NCBI GenBank assembly: GCA_910592205.1
Contig: CAJVPJ010000132.1
Location: 1 to 41,663, forward strand
Direction of reading: 5' to 3'
Source: Paraglomus occultum
Lineage: Eukaryota > Glomeromycota > Glomeromycetes > Paraglomerales > Paraglomeraceae
Length of the DNA stretch: 41,663 nucleotides
Shown: positions 1-22,108 of the stretch, piece by piece
Layout: every line of letters begins with the position of its first letter
Position numbering within the stretch: the first letter of the stretch is position 1
Notes under the pieces: generated by a model
What the model was told of the DNA's origin: nothing
What the model saw: the letters and a program-made list of their open reading frames with translations, nothing else
Databases searched by the model: none
Made by a program: the position numbers and the translations under genes

Positions 1-354
1 AATCACGGCCCCTTTACTATATCCCCCTTCGTGGCTTAGTCGAAAGACGATAATCGTAAACCAAGCCCCTTCTTTGTGTCCGTCACACTCAGCCTCCCAT
101 CGGAGGCTTTTTCTGTATATTAAGGTTGACAAAAAGTTCAAGACCCGTCTCACGAGCAGAAAAAAAAATCATCCCTTTTCTTCCTCGCTTTGATTGTTAT
201 CGCGTTAACTTTGCAAGGCCGGCGCATAGCAATTAGCTATTAATTATACGTCTTTGCCGATTGACCAAATTTGACGCTCGATTGGTATTATCGCATTTAC
301 GCATCCATAACGCTCCTCCCACCTCCTCTCTAAGTCGACAGACCAACTCTTCAA
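1..354. other. Upstream region of the chitin synthase gene
   Basis: No coding exon is recognisable here. A perfect 7-bp hairpin (AGCCTCC, loop CATC, GGAGGCT) lies at 91-108 and runs into a short T tract (108-112). The last ~60 bases before the ATG at 355 are pyrimidine-rich, as is common for fungal 5' leaders. No clear TATA box is seen. The left edge could carry the end of another transcript, but nothing supports a specific one. Confidence 0.5.
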
Positions 355-3328
355 ATGTCATATTTTAGCGGCCAGGGAAGTTCAGACCAAGGAGGCTCAG
401 GCCAAGGAGGTTACCCTCCTCGCATGCCAACAGCTGAACCATACGCGACGGAATATACATCAGCTGAATATGCTACTCCCTACCCTGCCACTCAGACACC
501 TCAACCAACTGTTTATCCACCTACTCATGGCACGGAATCGTCGTTCTTGAACACGGATCCCGCATCAGAACCTCTCCTAACTGATCCAAAGCCAACTGTC
601 GCCTTTGCTGAAGACCCTCAACCACAGCGGCATTATGGTGAAGCACCGCGTGTACAGCCGAGGCGATACAAGACTACAAAGAGGAGAATTGAATTGACTG
701 CGGGTAATTTGGTTTTGGATCAACCGGTACCATCTGATTTATTGAAAATGTGTCCCAGGCAAAAGGAAGAAGAATTCACGCATCTGAGATACACGGGTGC
801 TACTTGTGATCCAAACGACTTTAAAAAGGAGAATTACAAGCTCAGGCAAACGTTGTACGATAGACGGACGGAATTGTTCATCGTGCTGACTATGTACAAT
901 GTAAGTTAAAATTTTGATTATTATCACGTGATTGGCGCAGATATCTTCGCCAGTATATCGATCTAAACATGTCTGGGTTTCTGTTCACTCCACTTGACTA
1001 CATTTCTATGAAAACAGGAAGACGAAATTCTCTTTGCTCGCACATTCCATGGCGTAGTCAAAAATATTGCCCATCTTTGTACTCGAGACAGGTCACGTAT
1101 GTGGGGCAAAGATGGTTGGAAGAAAGTCGTTGTTTGCGTCGTGTCCGACGGCCGTAAGAAGATCAATAAACGCACTCTTGCATATTTGGCTGCTATCGGT
1201 GTATACCAGGAGGGGATTGCCAAGAACGCCGTAAACGGGCGCGAAGTCACTGCCCATATCTACGAATATACTACCCAGATCTCGATCGATCCCGACATGA
1301 ATATCCGGGGCTTTGATAAGGGGATAGTACCCGTGCAAGTTTTGTTCTGTTTGAAGGAAAAGAACGCAAAAAAGATTAACAGTCACAGATGGTTTTTCAA
1401 CGCTTTTGGGGGCGTGTTGGATCCAAACGTTTGCGTACTCTTGGACGTGGGCACCAAACCAGGAAGTACAAGCATCTATCATCTGTGGAAAGCGTTCGAT
1501 ATTAATTCCCACATAGCAGGCGCGTGTGGAGAAATTGTTGCCATGAAAGGCACGGCTGGTGTCAATCTGCTTAATCCTCTTGTCGCAACACAAAACTTTG
1601 AATACAAAATGTCCAACATTCTTGATAAGCCGCTTGAATCAGTCTTTGGTTATATCACTGTGCTTCCCGGTGCTTTCTCTGCTTATCGATACATTGCCTT
1701 GCAGAACGATAAGAACGGGAACGGTCCGCTTAAGCAATATTTCCTGGGTGAAAAGCAGCATGGTGGAGATGCAGATATTTTCACAGCCAACATGTACTTG
1801 GCCGAAGACAGAATTCTGTGTTTCGAATTGGTGGCCAAGAGGGAAGCATCGTGGTTGTTGCATTACGTAAAGAGTTCTTACGCTGAAACTGACGTGCCCG
1901 ATCAAGTACCGGAATTGATTAGCCAGAGAAGAAGGTGGCTGAATGGAAGTTTCTTTGCGGGCGTTTATGCTATTGCAAGCACGCTTGCCATTTTTAGGAG
2001 TGATCATACAAGCATTAGAAAATTCTTGTTGTGCGTTGAAATGGTCTATCAGGCATTCAACCTGATCTTTTCTTGGTTCGGTTTGGTAAGTTTTGACAGA
2101 CTGGCATTTAATCGACTTTTCAGGTCGACTTGACTAAATGTGCCTGTCCATTCATCATAAATGATAGGGTAATTTCTACTTGACGTTTTACATATTGGGC
2201 AATTCTCTGACGGATCCTGTGACGGCTAAAGGATTGTGGGATCCATCGGTTGGCGACGTGATATTCACAATCCTAAGATGGCTTTACATATCACTTCTTA
2301 TTGCATCCTTTATCCTGGCCATGGGAAACAGACCTCAAGGGTAAGTAAATGGTGCCAGTTGCATCTTAACGAGTTGCATTTTAACGAGTTGCATTTTAAC
2401 GAGTTGCATTTTAACGAGTTGAATCTGACATGGAATTTTTACATTGATTTGTAATCCAATTATTTTATTAGTTTCAAATGGGCTTATATAACCGCCATGG
2501 TCTTCTTTGCCTTCCTCATGACATACATGTTGTTTGCTGCGGTTTGGATCACAATCAAGGCCGTTGATGCCGCGAAAAATGAAACCTTTGCCGACCTTGC
2601 TAATGCCGGTGCCAATGTTTCAACTGCAAACGCAATATTGAGCAATCCAACATTCCGTAACGTCATCCTTTCACTTGCGTCTACATTTGGTTTGTGGCTC
2701 GTTGCCAGTTTCCTGTTCTTTGAACCATGGCACATGTTTACTTGTTTGGCACAATACATGTTATTGGTGCCATTCTATGTAAACATTCTCAACGTTTACG
2801 CTTTCTGTAACACACACGATGTCAGGTATGTGCCAAGAATGACTGAACTCTGGGGGTCATATTTACTCTTTACTCATCTTGATTGCTATATTTTTTTCCA
2901 GTTGGGGAACAAAAGGTGATACCGCCATGCCTTCACATGATTTGGGTACTGCACAGGCAGCCCCAGGGAAAGGCACGGTTGAAATAGAGGTCGCTGAAGA
3001 AAGGGATCTGAACGTCCTCTATCAAGAGGCCGTCGATACGATCAAGACACAAGTCGCAGAAGAACCCCAACATAGAGATGCCGCCACAAAACAAGAGGAC
3101 TATTATAGAAATTTCCGTACTCGTGTAGTATTGGCATGGATAGTCAGTAACGGGGCTTTAGTTGGTATCATTACAAGTACGAGTGAGACTCTTTCTAAAC
3201 TTTTGACTGAACAACAGAGGAGCAATATTTACATGGCCTTTATACTTTGGAGTGTAGCAGCACTAGCCTTTTTCAGATTCGTTGGATCGATGTTGTATCT
3301 TCTCTTTAGATTATTCACTGGTAATTAG
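355..3328 (+). CDS. Chitin synthase, division I (class I/II-like), 5 exons, 855 aa
   Basis: Polymerises UDP-GlcNAc into chitin at the plasma membrane. Exons by GT-AG sites with matching phases: 355-900, 1018-2085, 2168-2340, 2472-2825, 2902-3328; the sum is 856 codons including TAG. The N-terminus (about residues 1-100) is a Pro/Thr/Tyr-rich tail. The family core begins with [16 protein letters not shown] running across intron 1 into EDEILFAR. Catalytic landmarks are EDR near 445-447 and QRRRW at 485-489, the chain-translocation signature. The C-terminal half has several hydrophobic segments (around residues 500-690 and 800-850), and SWGTKG at 714-719 is typical of division I enzymes. Length and motif order match full-length class I/II enzymes. 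Class assignment within division I is from memory and not certain. It is convergent with the AFG1 gene, with 347 bp between stops. Confidence 0.95.
2358..2417 (+). repeat. 15-bp minisatellite in chitin synthase intron 3
   Basis: Four head-to-tail copies of the unit GTTGCATTTTAACGA (the first has one C for T), followed by a decayed partial copy. They lie inside the intron 2341-2471, so copy-number change would not alter the protein. Confidence 0.9.
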
Positions 3329-3675
3329 GCATGACAAGCATGGTTATTATAGAAGTTAATTTTCGGTTCAAAATGTAAAATAACTTGTGTTGGTCGAGTA
3401 TTTATTGGGACAAAATTTATCTGTACTGTAAATAAAATGCATAACTATTTATTCTAAAAGATAAAAGGGGTAAACTAACGAGTTGTGCATTCAACGCCGA
3501 CATGCAAGTAATTGTTTATTGACATACGACATTATATTTCGCGCTTTTAACGTTAACAGTTTCCCCCTCTATTACTGTAGATTATTATTACTATTATTAT
3601 TATAGTTCATTATTAAATCAACGACATCGTTCCTGATGGTATCGTATTTCCAACAGTTTAGCAGCGGTGTGCGTC
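3329..3675. other. Convergent 3' intergenic region with ATT microsatellite
   Basis: AT-rich spacer between two convergent stop codons. It contains an interrupted ATT/TAT trinucleotide run at about 3581-3604 and several AATAAA-like signals (for example near 3431) fitting 3' ends of both genes. No coding exon is seen. Confidence 0.6.
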
Positions 3676-5428
3676 TCATAGATCGAATCCTCGTAAAGTG
3701 GGTCTGACCCAGTTTATTCCTTGCATCTCGATAACCCTCGATACTGCTCTTTCGAAAGCAAATATCTCCTCTTCACCCGTGAATATCGGGTTGGCCTTGT
3801 GTTCATGACCATGAAGATCCAGATCGTCCATTAGGGCTCTATGATGGTCCTCGAGAGGATTCGAGTCTTCTTCAGTCGTAAAGAGCTCGGTGATTGGCAC
3901 TTCAGCTGAGCATATGAGCGTCGTCTATAACCAAAGACTGTTGTTAATGATATGTGGAAACCAAATTTGTTAAACGACAATACATACTCTGGTGTCATAG
4001 ATTGCATCGATAAACGTGATGAATCTCCTTGCTTCATTCCTCATGGCCAAAGTCATCCTCGGGATATCAGTCACAAATATTGTCTTGTAATGCCTCACCA
4101 ACTCTAAATAATCCGCCGCACTCAAAGGCATCTTACACAATTCTTCAAAAGAAAACTTTGCTACGACTCCCACTGCCTGAGGCACGATCAAGGACCGTCC
4201 CCAAAAATCCAGTTTATGCTGTTCGACTTGTCTTCCCACGGTCAGCATCGAAAAAAGTTCCTCAATCTCTCTTGTCGACTGTTCTCCTAATGGCGTAAAG
4301 TACAGCTTCATCAAATTTTTGGTGAGTTTCCGATAGTCGGTACCCGAATCGAGATTTTGCACGTGACAACATTCTTTGATGAGATCTATACACGGAAGGA
4401 AGGACTTTCGTTGGATGCCATTTTTATAGAGGTCGTCTGGAGGGCGATTTGAGGTTGTGACCAAGACGACACCGCGATCGAAAAGCTTTTTGAGCAAACG
4501 TCGGAGAATCATTGCATCCGCAATATCTGTGACTTGAAATTCATCCAGGCAGAGAACTATCGATTCGTTTGCCAGCTCGTTTGCAATTGACGGTAGTGGG
4601 TCGTAAGTCTCTGAATTCATTTGCTTTAATTTATGCACGCGTGCATGGACGTCCAGCATAAAGGGATGGAAGTGGACTCGTCGCTTTCTTTTTGTCGAAA
4701 GCGTATTATAAAATAGATCCATTAACATTGTTTTTCCTGCTCCAACCCCTCCATATAAATATATTCCCTTGGGCCTATTTTCCGGAAACAGATTCGGTTG
4801 TATTGAGAATAATCTGGATAACTAAACAAATTAATAAAAGTAACTTGAGTATCGCGAGGGCGAGGCTGACTAGAATGCATGGGCAAAACAATGTCAAGAT
4901 ACCTTGGATAAGATAGAGTTCTTGTCGTCTGCATTCGTTTCAATGGGTATAAGTGGCGGGTCATATGTCTGCAGACGATCGTGTAAATTCTGAAGAATTT
5001 GAACGACACCTCGCTGGAATTCATCTTCTCTCACCATCCCAGATGCCACTATATTCCTGTAACTAGACATTGGGCCAACTGAAAACAAACAAAGAAAAAC
5101 ATGTTGGTGTTTCAAATCATTAGGTAAAAAAAAAAAAAAAGAGTTGGAGCAGGGTTAGTCTTCACATACATGTAGACAGCGCTACGTCGTCTGATATATC
5201 ATCGTACGTTGCGGCAGATCTTTGTCGATAAAGTGATTCTGCTTGCACCGAGCCGGCGTCTGTACTGTGTGCCTTTGACAAGATTTGCAGCCTGCCATCT
5301 TTTTTACTTTTTGCAAGCAATGAAGAAAATGGGTAACGACATCCCGGACAGTATAGATACCGAGGTGGTAGCGGTGATCTGATTAAGCGAGTAGTCGGTA
5401 ATATTCTACGAAAAGGAACTACAGACAT
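3676..5428 (-). CDS. AFG1: AFG1/LACE1-family mitochondrial AAA ATPase, 4 exons, 505 aa
   Basis: AFG1-family ATPases act at the inner mitochondrial membrane in protein quality control. Exons on the minus strand: 5428-5170, 5078-4903, 4821-3988, 3924-3676; the phases close exactly. The N-terminus is Arg-rich with few acidic residues ([18 protein letters not shown]), as expected for a mitochondrial presequence. [20 protein letters not shown] precedes the P-loop, as in the family. Walker A is GGVGAGKT (169-176), Walker B is [10 protein letters not shown] with D238 and E239, and [14 protein letters not shown] follows as the sensor region. The C-terminal [13 protein letters not shown] is also family-typical. 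The start at 5428 is the only ATG that gives a presequence. It is divergent from SMC5, with 820 bp between starts. Confidence 0.93.
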
Positions 5429-6248
5429 TTTTCAACGAGGAAAATTTTTTGTAAAGAAATAACAAACGGTGATATTAATTTTGTGACAAGTGGAGAAAGA
5501 TAAATAGGCAAAAGTGTAGTAAAGATACATGGAGAAAAAAAGGGTCTTGCGTAAGTTGATGTACAGTGTTATCTGCAAAGACATGAGAATGCATCGTAAT
5601 AGTGAATCACGCGATGTGGGCGGTTTGTTGATCAAAAAAAATAACGGTTTTTATTTGCGTCACGAGGAAATTGTTTGTTGATCCCGTGATGCAGGGCATA
5701 TTGATTTGCGAAGAGGGCAAGACTTTTTAAGGAACTCTGTATAAAATACGATAACCTTTGAAATCGTCGGTTACAACACCCGGGCTAGTTTGTCGGTAAT
5801 ACTTGTACTGTGTGGTCCAGAGACGTAAATTTGCTCAAGAAACATGTTTCACTAATGTCATAATAGAATCTCGTAGGGAATATCTTTGACGCGCCATTAA
5901 AAATACTTAACGATACAATGAGTGTATCACCTTGATATTCCGTTATGCTCAACACACACCTCTATGATAATGTCACTGATTCCGCGGCTGCCTGTACCCA
6001 ACTAAATAAACGTCATGTTACGGACCACTTTATACAAACAACACTGCTATCGACTTCATGGCAAAGTATAATGAATCCGCTGTCTAAGATATTGTTCTGA
6101 ATGCAATATTAATGGTCGCTCGTTGCACAGGTTGGGCAATCACGGGATCAAAGCATCTTGGCCTTAATACTTAAGGAGCTCGCGTCGCGTGCGGCCTTTG
6201 TTCAATCTTTCTCCCTCTGCTTTCCTCATTCTATTCATTCTATTTCAA
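5429..6248. other. Divergent intergenic region between AFG1 and SMC5
   Basis: Contains no ORF with gene-like composition. It must hold both promoters. The SMC5-proximal end is pyrimidine-rich (about 6195-6245, CTTTCTCC-type tracts). No strong TATA box or RNA gene is recognised. Confidence 0.5.
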
Positions 6249-11700
<5,452 letters not shown>

Positions 11701-12562
11701 TGAGAGGGCAAGAATAATGATTTATTGTGTGTTTTTTTAATTTTAATGTAAACAATACGATTATTATACGGTTGTAATAATGTGTAACGGACAATTAAAA
11801 ACATGTGACTTGATTGATTAACAAAGGTTAAGACCTTTGTTGCGTGTGAGACAATGTCGTAATTATGATAATGATGCCTTACAATTCTATTCTATTGATG
11901 CTTCATAACGGCCGAGACGCTAATTCTCTTTAATTAGTATTTTTCATTTCGATGCAACCGGATTTATATGTGCATTTCTGTGGTTACCGAAAATGTCGGC
12001 ACCCATTTGCTTACACGCAATATGACAAAGCAGAATAAGGCTTAGAAGTAGGGCTTGGTTTTCCCACAAATGTGGCACATTGCGGTTTCTCACAAAAATT
12101 TTATACCGGGTCCCATGACAAAATGCAACGACTCCTTATAGCCTACGGTACACAACATGCCAGGTTGAGATAACTGACAAATAACAAATAGATGTAAAAT
12201 ATGGCTTGGGTGGGTTTTCTTTGTTCTATGTTGTAATTTAGCGATAATGGTGGCTGGCACACTAGTGATATTTATTAATATACTGCCGAACTAGCTCGCT
12301 AACCTTTTTATTGTCACTTCCATTTATACGTATTCGGCCCATCCGATAATGTGCATGACTCTGCATGCCCCCCCCCCCTAATTAGTCCATTAGAATTACT
12401 TGTCGTAAGACTAAATTTGGCTCATCACATTCCATTAAAACCATATAAACCCCAACCACTGTGAACCGCAACGTGCAAAAAAAAAAATAGCATTCCCACA
12501 CATAATACATCAAAATCAATAATAACACATTCATAAAACATATCAATAGAGTAGATACTATT
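11701..12562. other. SMC5-arginase intergenic region (copy 1), with a palindrome and a C11 run
   Basis: Holds the SMC5 3' end and the arginase promoter. Notable sites: a perfect 8-bp stem (ACAAAGGT, loop TAAG, ACCTTTGT) at 11821-11840; a C11 tract at 12368-12378; an A-rich leader before the arginase ATG. No coding exon is seen. The same sequence recurs at 21247-22108. Confidence 0.6.
12444..12449 (+). promoter_or_regulatory. Putative TATA box of arginase (copy 1)
   Basis: TATAAA within CCATATAAACCCC, about 115 nt upstream of the ATG at 12563. Its spacing resembles the TATA box before the Argonaute gene in this window. Copy 2 has it at 21990-21995. No experimental start site is known. Confidence 0.4.
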
Positions 12563-14148
12563 ATGAGCGACTACAAATACTTGAAAGGAAAGAAGACTGT
12601 TGGAGTTATCGGATGTCCGTTTAGCGGTGGCCAGGTCAGTATGTTTGGTTGTTGGAGGAGTGAAATGACGCGTTTCACATAATGTGACAAACATGCACCG
12701 AATATAAAACCAATTGTAACATCGACCAAATCACTCTTTAATTTTTCAAATTGGCATTAAAATATCATCCTTCACCTCTGTTCAACAATCAACAGCCTAG
12801 AAGGGGGGTAGACTTGGGCCCACTAAGAATAATTGAATATGGCTTGTTAGAACAGCTTATTGACCTGGGATGGGAAGTCGAGTTTGACGGTCACCGCAAT
12901 TTAGAAAAATTACGTCCCACATATGATCCTGATATTGGCAAACTTAAGCAACCGCGCTTTGTTTCGAAAGTATGTCGGGAGGTTTCCAAAACAGTTGAAT
13001 CACACGTGAGGAAGGGACAGTTGGCATTGACACTTGGCGGGGACCATAGTTTAGCCATGGGAACAGTTTCGGGAACTTTTGCAGTACATCCAGACGCGGC
13101 TTTGATTTGGGTTGATGCACACGCGGTATGTTGGTGACTAATCAATTTTTGATAATCAGACAAGTTTGAATCGTGATAGCATGACTGCTTTTGTAAGGAA
13201 GAGAAAAAGAGTCTTGTTTTTTAGATTCAAGTGTTGCCGTAATTTTTCGACATACATTCACCAGCCGTACCGATCTCTCAATTCTCTAGGATATCAATAC
13301 ACCCGAAACAACCACATCAGGCAACATCCACGGCTGCCCTGTATCTTTTCTTCTTGGCATTGCAGGCAAAGTTGAAGGATTCGCATGGCTCAAGGGATGC
13401 CTCAGGCCCGAGCAATTAGTGTACATTGGACTCAGAGACGTTGATCCGCCGGAAAAGAAGATTCTAAAGCAATATGGGATCAAAGCATTTTCAATGCATG
13501 AAGTAGACAAGTACGGGATTGGTAAAGTCATGGAAATGGCTTTAGATCATGTATGTCCGGATAGAAATACACCGATTCATTTGAGTTTCGATGTTGATGG
13601 TTTGGATCCTTCTGTTGCGCCTAGTACCGGTAAGCGTTCGTTAATATTAATTGGATAACATATATTAGGGTTGAGGGGAAATGATTGGTGTAATTTAAGT
13701 TTGTGTGTGTTACCAGTAGTTTAACATGATTGGTTTGTTTGGTTCATCCCATATTAACTTTTTAGGTACGCCTGTACGTGGAGGCCTTACATTCCGAGAG
13801 GGACATTACATCTGTGAAGCAATTTGTGAAACGGGATGTCTGGTTGCTGTTGATATAATGGTAATGTCGCTGGGATTTCCTATATCTCCTCGAATGCTTT
13901 ACGTTCTAGTGTGGATTTTGTTATGAACTTTTTTTTTTTTACTTCAACAGGAGGTTAATCCGACATTACAAGATGAAGCAAGTATAGAGGAAACTGTTAC
14001 TATTGGTTGTTCTCTTGTTCGGAGTTGTCTGGGTGAGTCACTGTTTTGTTATTATTTTCTCTTTGTTCAGATGATGTTTCATTTATATTAATCCCTCGCT
14101 AAAAAAACACAAATATTCCATCATTTAACAGGTGAGACTTTATTATGA
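12563..14148 (+). CDS. CAR1: Arginase, 6 exons, 311 aa (copy 1)
   Basis: Hydrolyses arginine to ornithine and urea (Mn2+ enzyme, ureohydrolase family). Exons: 12563-12634, 12796-13125, 13290-13629, 13766-13860, 13951-14032, 14132-14148; total 312 codons with stop, the usual length. The last exon only supplies GETLL and the stop, the normal arginase C-terminus. All six metal ligands are present: H108 in GGDHS, D131/H133/D135 in DAHAD (split by intron 2), D235/D237 in SFDVDGLDP. The N-terminal [12 protein letters not shown] with PRRGVDLGP is typical. No targeting peptide is evident, so it is probably cytosolic. Intron 1 uses donor GTCAGT. It is 862 bp downstream of SMC5 on the same strand and entirely duplicated at 22109-23694. 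Confidence 0.96.
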
Positions 14149-14891
14149 AATGGAAGCATTCACCCCCTGCCAAAAACTACGATACGATACGATAATCCGA
14201 AGTCGCAACCGACTACTATATTTCGAGTCAAAATTTACATAATAAAGTTAGACAATTTAGACAATTCGATTCGTCACAAAGTATTTTTTTTTAACGATAT
14301 ATTAATAAGGAGCGAGCTTTTTGTATCATAGACAAGAAATTGTTATTAACCTGAGATTAACTTGCAATTGCGGAACTTTTACTTATAACCTTTTAATATT
14401 AATATGAGTAACTTTTTTTTCGAATTCAATACACTTTTAATTCATCAACGCATGTCTGCCTCCTAATTTACTAATCAAACCGCTTTATCTCTCCCCAAGG
14501 CTAGCGAACAATTTTTACGTTCTGATATTCTTCTATTCATTCATATATAGATTCTCTTGATACAAATTACCTCATCTCAGCATTCACATTCTTATACAAT
14601 TCGAACCAACTTAAGGACCTCTCTTTTGCGACACTAATCTGTTCGTTTACGTGTTGTTTACGTACTGCAAACATTAACTTTCCCCCCCCCTAACCCGGAT
14701 CAATTCCGTTCATATTGTACGTCTTTGGCGGTCTTTATATGTAGCATGTTTCATTATCCTTACATTTTCTAACAAAACATCGAGCCATTTCCTCCTTTAC
14801 TGTAAACTTGATAAAGATATCTACTAAAATAATAGTATTTTAAAAAGCCCAATCTTTCCAACAAGCATCCTCAAAACCTTGTGTTGTTAAT
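14149..14891. other. Intergenic region after arginase (copy 1)
   Basis: AT-rich spacer with several homopolymer tracts (C8 near 14682-14689, T runs) and a short (CGATA)3 run near 14178-14192. No exon is recognised. It is duplicated at 23695-24437. Confidence 0.5.
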
Positions 14892-15911
14892 CTATAGTAT
14901 CGTGTGTTGAGTAGAGAAATAATCGTCCATAAACTGGTCCATGGAATACAATTCATCTAAAGGCACTACATTGTAATTTCGATAACTGCTTCATCTAAAT
15001 ACCAATTCAGCTTTCTCATCGACCAACTTCACATCATCATTGTGGAATATCTTTCGTTTCTTTGAGAGGGTCCTTGACACAACCCCAACGTCAGAACCCT
15101 GTTTACCGCATTGCGACTCACGGAGACTTGGAAAACCCATCATTATGAATATCTCCCTGCAACTCAAGTTATTACCAAGACAGACTATTTCTTTCTTGTT
15201 ATATGAATATAATAATATTTGTAATCGCACAGTTATCACGCTGACCTGACCAAGTGCTGACTTGTTCTTCAATCACAAATTCGTTCCCTGACCACATTGC
15301 TACAAGTTTTCCCAGTTGGCATAATCCAATCTACGCGTATCTTAATCTTCTGTTTCCTTTTCTATGAGATAAGGCTCCCGTCAATTTATAATGTTAGATT
15401 TGATAGTAGGAAGTGGGACTGTTAACAACGAAAAAGTTATACAAGAGAAATGATGTTACAGGTAAATATTAAACGCGTTAGTTTAGTACACCCTTATCCC
15501 GTCTCGAGAAAGAGAGTAAATATTCCAGTAAACTCTCACCTACCGGATTCAGCGGCAGGTTTGCCTTTTCCGAGTTGATATTGTAGAGGTAATATTACAA
15601 AATAAATGTTGAGACCAGTAATCTAAAGTTCACGAAACTATCAATGAATAAAAAGCGTAGATATTTTGAGCTCAAGCTTTGTTAATTCAGTGCATCCGAA
15701 TGATGCGTGCTTCCTGCATTATTTTTCTAACCAAAACTCTCAGATATTGGAAATTATTCAAGGCCTTACTTGACAGACGCGATACCGCTTCATGACTAGA
15801 ATGCAGATAAGAATTCTGGAAGGCGACGTAAACGGTCGATGTCTTTGCACTTGGATGCACCAACGCTGTTACGGTCGGCAGTCTGGGTTGTGGAAGAGCG
15901 ATAATCTTTCG
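14892..15911 (-). pseudogene. Unresolved minus-strand gene or decayed gene X (copy 1)
   Basis: Several pieces on the minus strand read like exons, but I cannot join them into one clean gene. The last piece encodes a lysine-rich stretch (RTLSKKRKIFHNDDVKLVDE), then an in-frame TGA at 14993-14991. It continues in the same frame through NVVPLDELYSMDQFMDDYF to a TAG at 14892. Upstream pieces include LCQLGKLVAMWSGNEFVIEE (about 15330-15250, after an acceptor) and LQYQLGKGKPAAESG followed by a GTAGGT donor (about 15585-15543). Further up (15911-15700) is an open stretch with PTVTALVHPSAKTSTVYVAF. I do not recognise the family. It is either a multi-exon gene whose introns I placed wrongly or a pseudogene. 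The following ~570 bp to 16471 is AT-rich without a clear exon. Confidence 0.3.
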
Positions 15912-16484
15912 CGTAGATGTGTTCGCCGACAGAGGGATATTCTAATTTAGCTTCAGTTTATCGTCCTTATTTCAGCGATTGCTTCTGCGACTGAATCTAA
16001 AATTCCAGTGACCTAATTTTAATTATCGTGCGCGCTTCCTTACTCCTTATACGATGTACCTCCCGTACTCGTATCCAAATAAAGGTACCTATGGTAATAA
16101 TAACAACAATTATTAGACAACAGAATCAATTATTCTAATTTTAAACAGGGCAAACTTTGATTTGGTTTATTGACTAGTCGGGTAAACATCACTTGCTTAG
16201 TTTTAAACTTAATTAAACAATAAGCTTTTATAATATTAATTTAAAAACTCTCGTTCTGTTATTTGCGCAATTAATATATAATATCAATGATTACATTGTT
16301 TCTATCATAATAACTTTCTTTTTTACATGTTTTCCTTTATGCAATAAATTCACTAATAACATTCAAGTTGATTATAAAACTATAGTATTAACAAACCTTA
16401 TTACAAAAAACAAGACAAACTCATTCTCTCCCAACCACTCCCTCAACTTTTTGTTTTCCTTCTCTTTCAAGCTAGCTATCCGCC

Positions 16485-21246
<4,762 letters not shown>

Positions 21247-22108
21247 TGAGAGGGCAAGAATAATGATTTATTGTGTGTTTTTTTAATTTTAATGTAAACA
21301 ATACGATTATTATACGGTTGTAATAATGTGTAACGGACAATTAAAAACATGTGACTTGATTGATTAACAAAGGTTAAGACCTTTGTTGCGTGTGAGACAA
21401 TGTCGTAATTATGATAATGATGCCTTACAATTCTATTCTATTGATGCTTCATAACGGCCGAGACGCTAATTCTCTTTAATTAGTATTTTTCATTTCGATG
21501 CAACCGGATTTATATGTGCATTTCTGTGGTTACCGAAAATGTCGGCACCCATTTGCTTACACGCAATATGACAAAGCAGAATAAGGCTTAGAAGTAGGGC
21601 TTGGTTTTCCCACAAATGTGGCACATTGCGGTTTCTCACAAAAATTTTATACCGGGTCCCATGACAAAATGCAACGACTCCTTATAGCCTACGGTACACA
21701 ACATGCCAGGTTGAGATAACTGACAAATAACAAATAGATGTAAAATATGGCTTGGGTGGGTTTTCTTTGTTCTATGTTGTAATTTAGCGATAATGGTGGC
21801 TGGCACACTAGTGATATTTATTAATATACTGCCGAACTAGCTCGCTAACCTTTTTATTGTCACTTCCATTTATACGTATTCGGCCCATCCGATAATGTGC
21901 ATGACTCTGCATGCCCCCCCCCCCTAATTAGTCCATTAGAATTACTTGTCGTAAGACTAAATTTGGCTCATCACATTCCATTAAAACCATATAAACCCCA
22001 ACCACTGTGAACCGCAACGTGCAAAAAAAAAAATAGCATTCCCACACATAATACATCAAAATCAATAATAACACATTCATAAAACATATCAATAGAGTAG
22101 ATACTATT
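21247..22108. other. SMC5-arginase intergenic region (copy 2)
   Basis: Same content as 11701-12562: palindrome at 21367-21386, C11 run at 21914-21924, and TATAAA at 21990-21995. The second arginase therefore keeps the full upstream region of the first. Confidence 0.6.

Noticed and set aside
1093-1593. 166-codon open frame on the minus strand
   Set aside because: Lies antisense to chitin synthase exon 2, which carries clear family motifs; it is a shadow frame.
4029-4298. 89-codon plus-strand open frame
   Set aside because: Shadow of AFG1 exon 3 on the opposite strand.
12425-12694. 89-codon minus-strand open frame over the arginase promoter (and its twin at 21971-22240)
   Set aside because: No gene-like composition, overlaps the TATA box and first exon of arginase; explained by chance.
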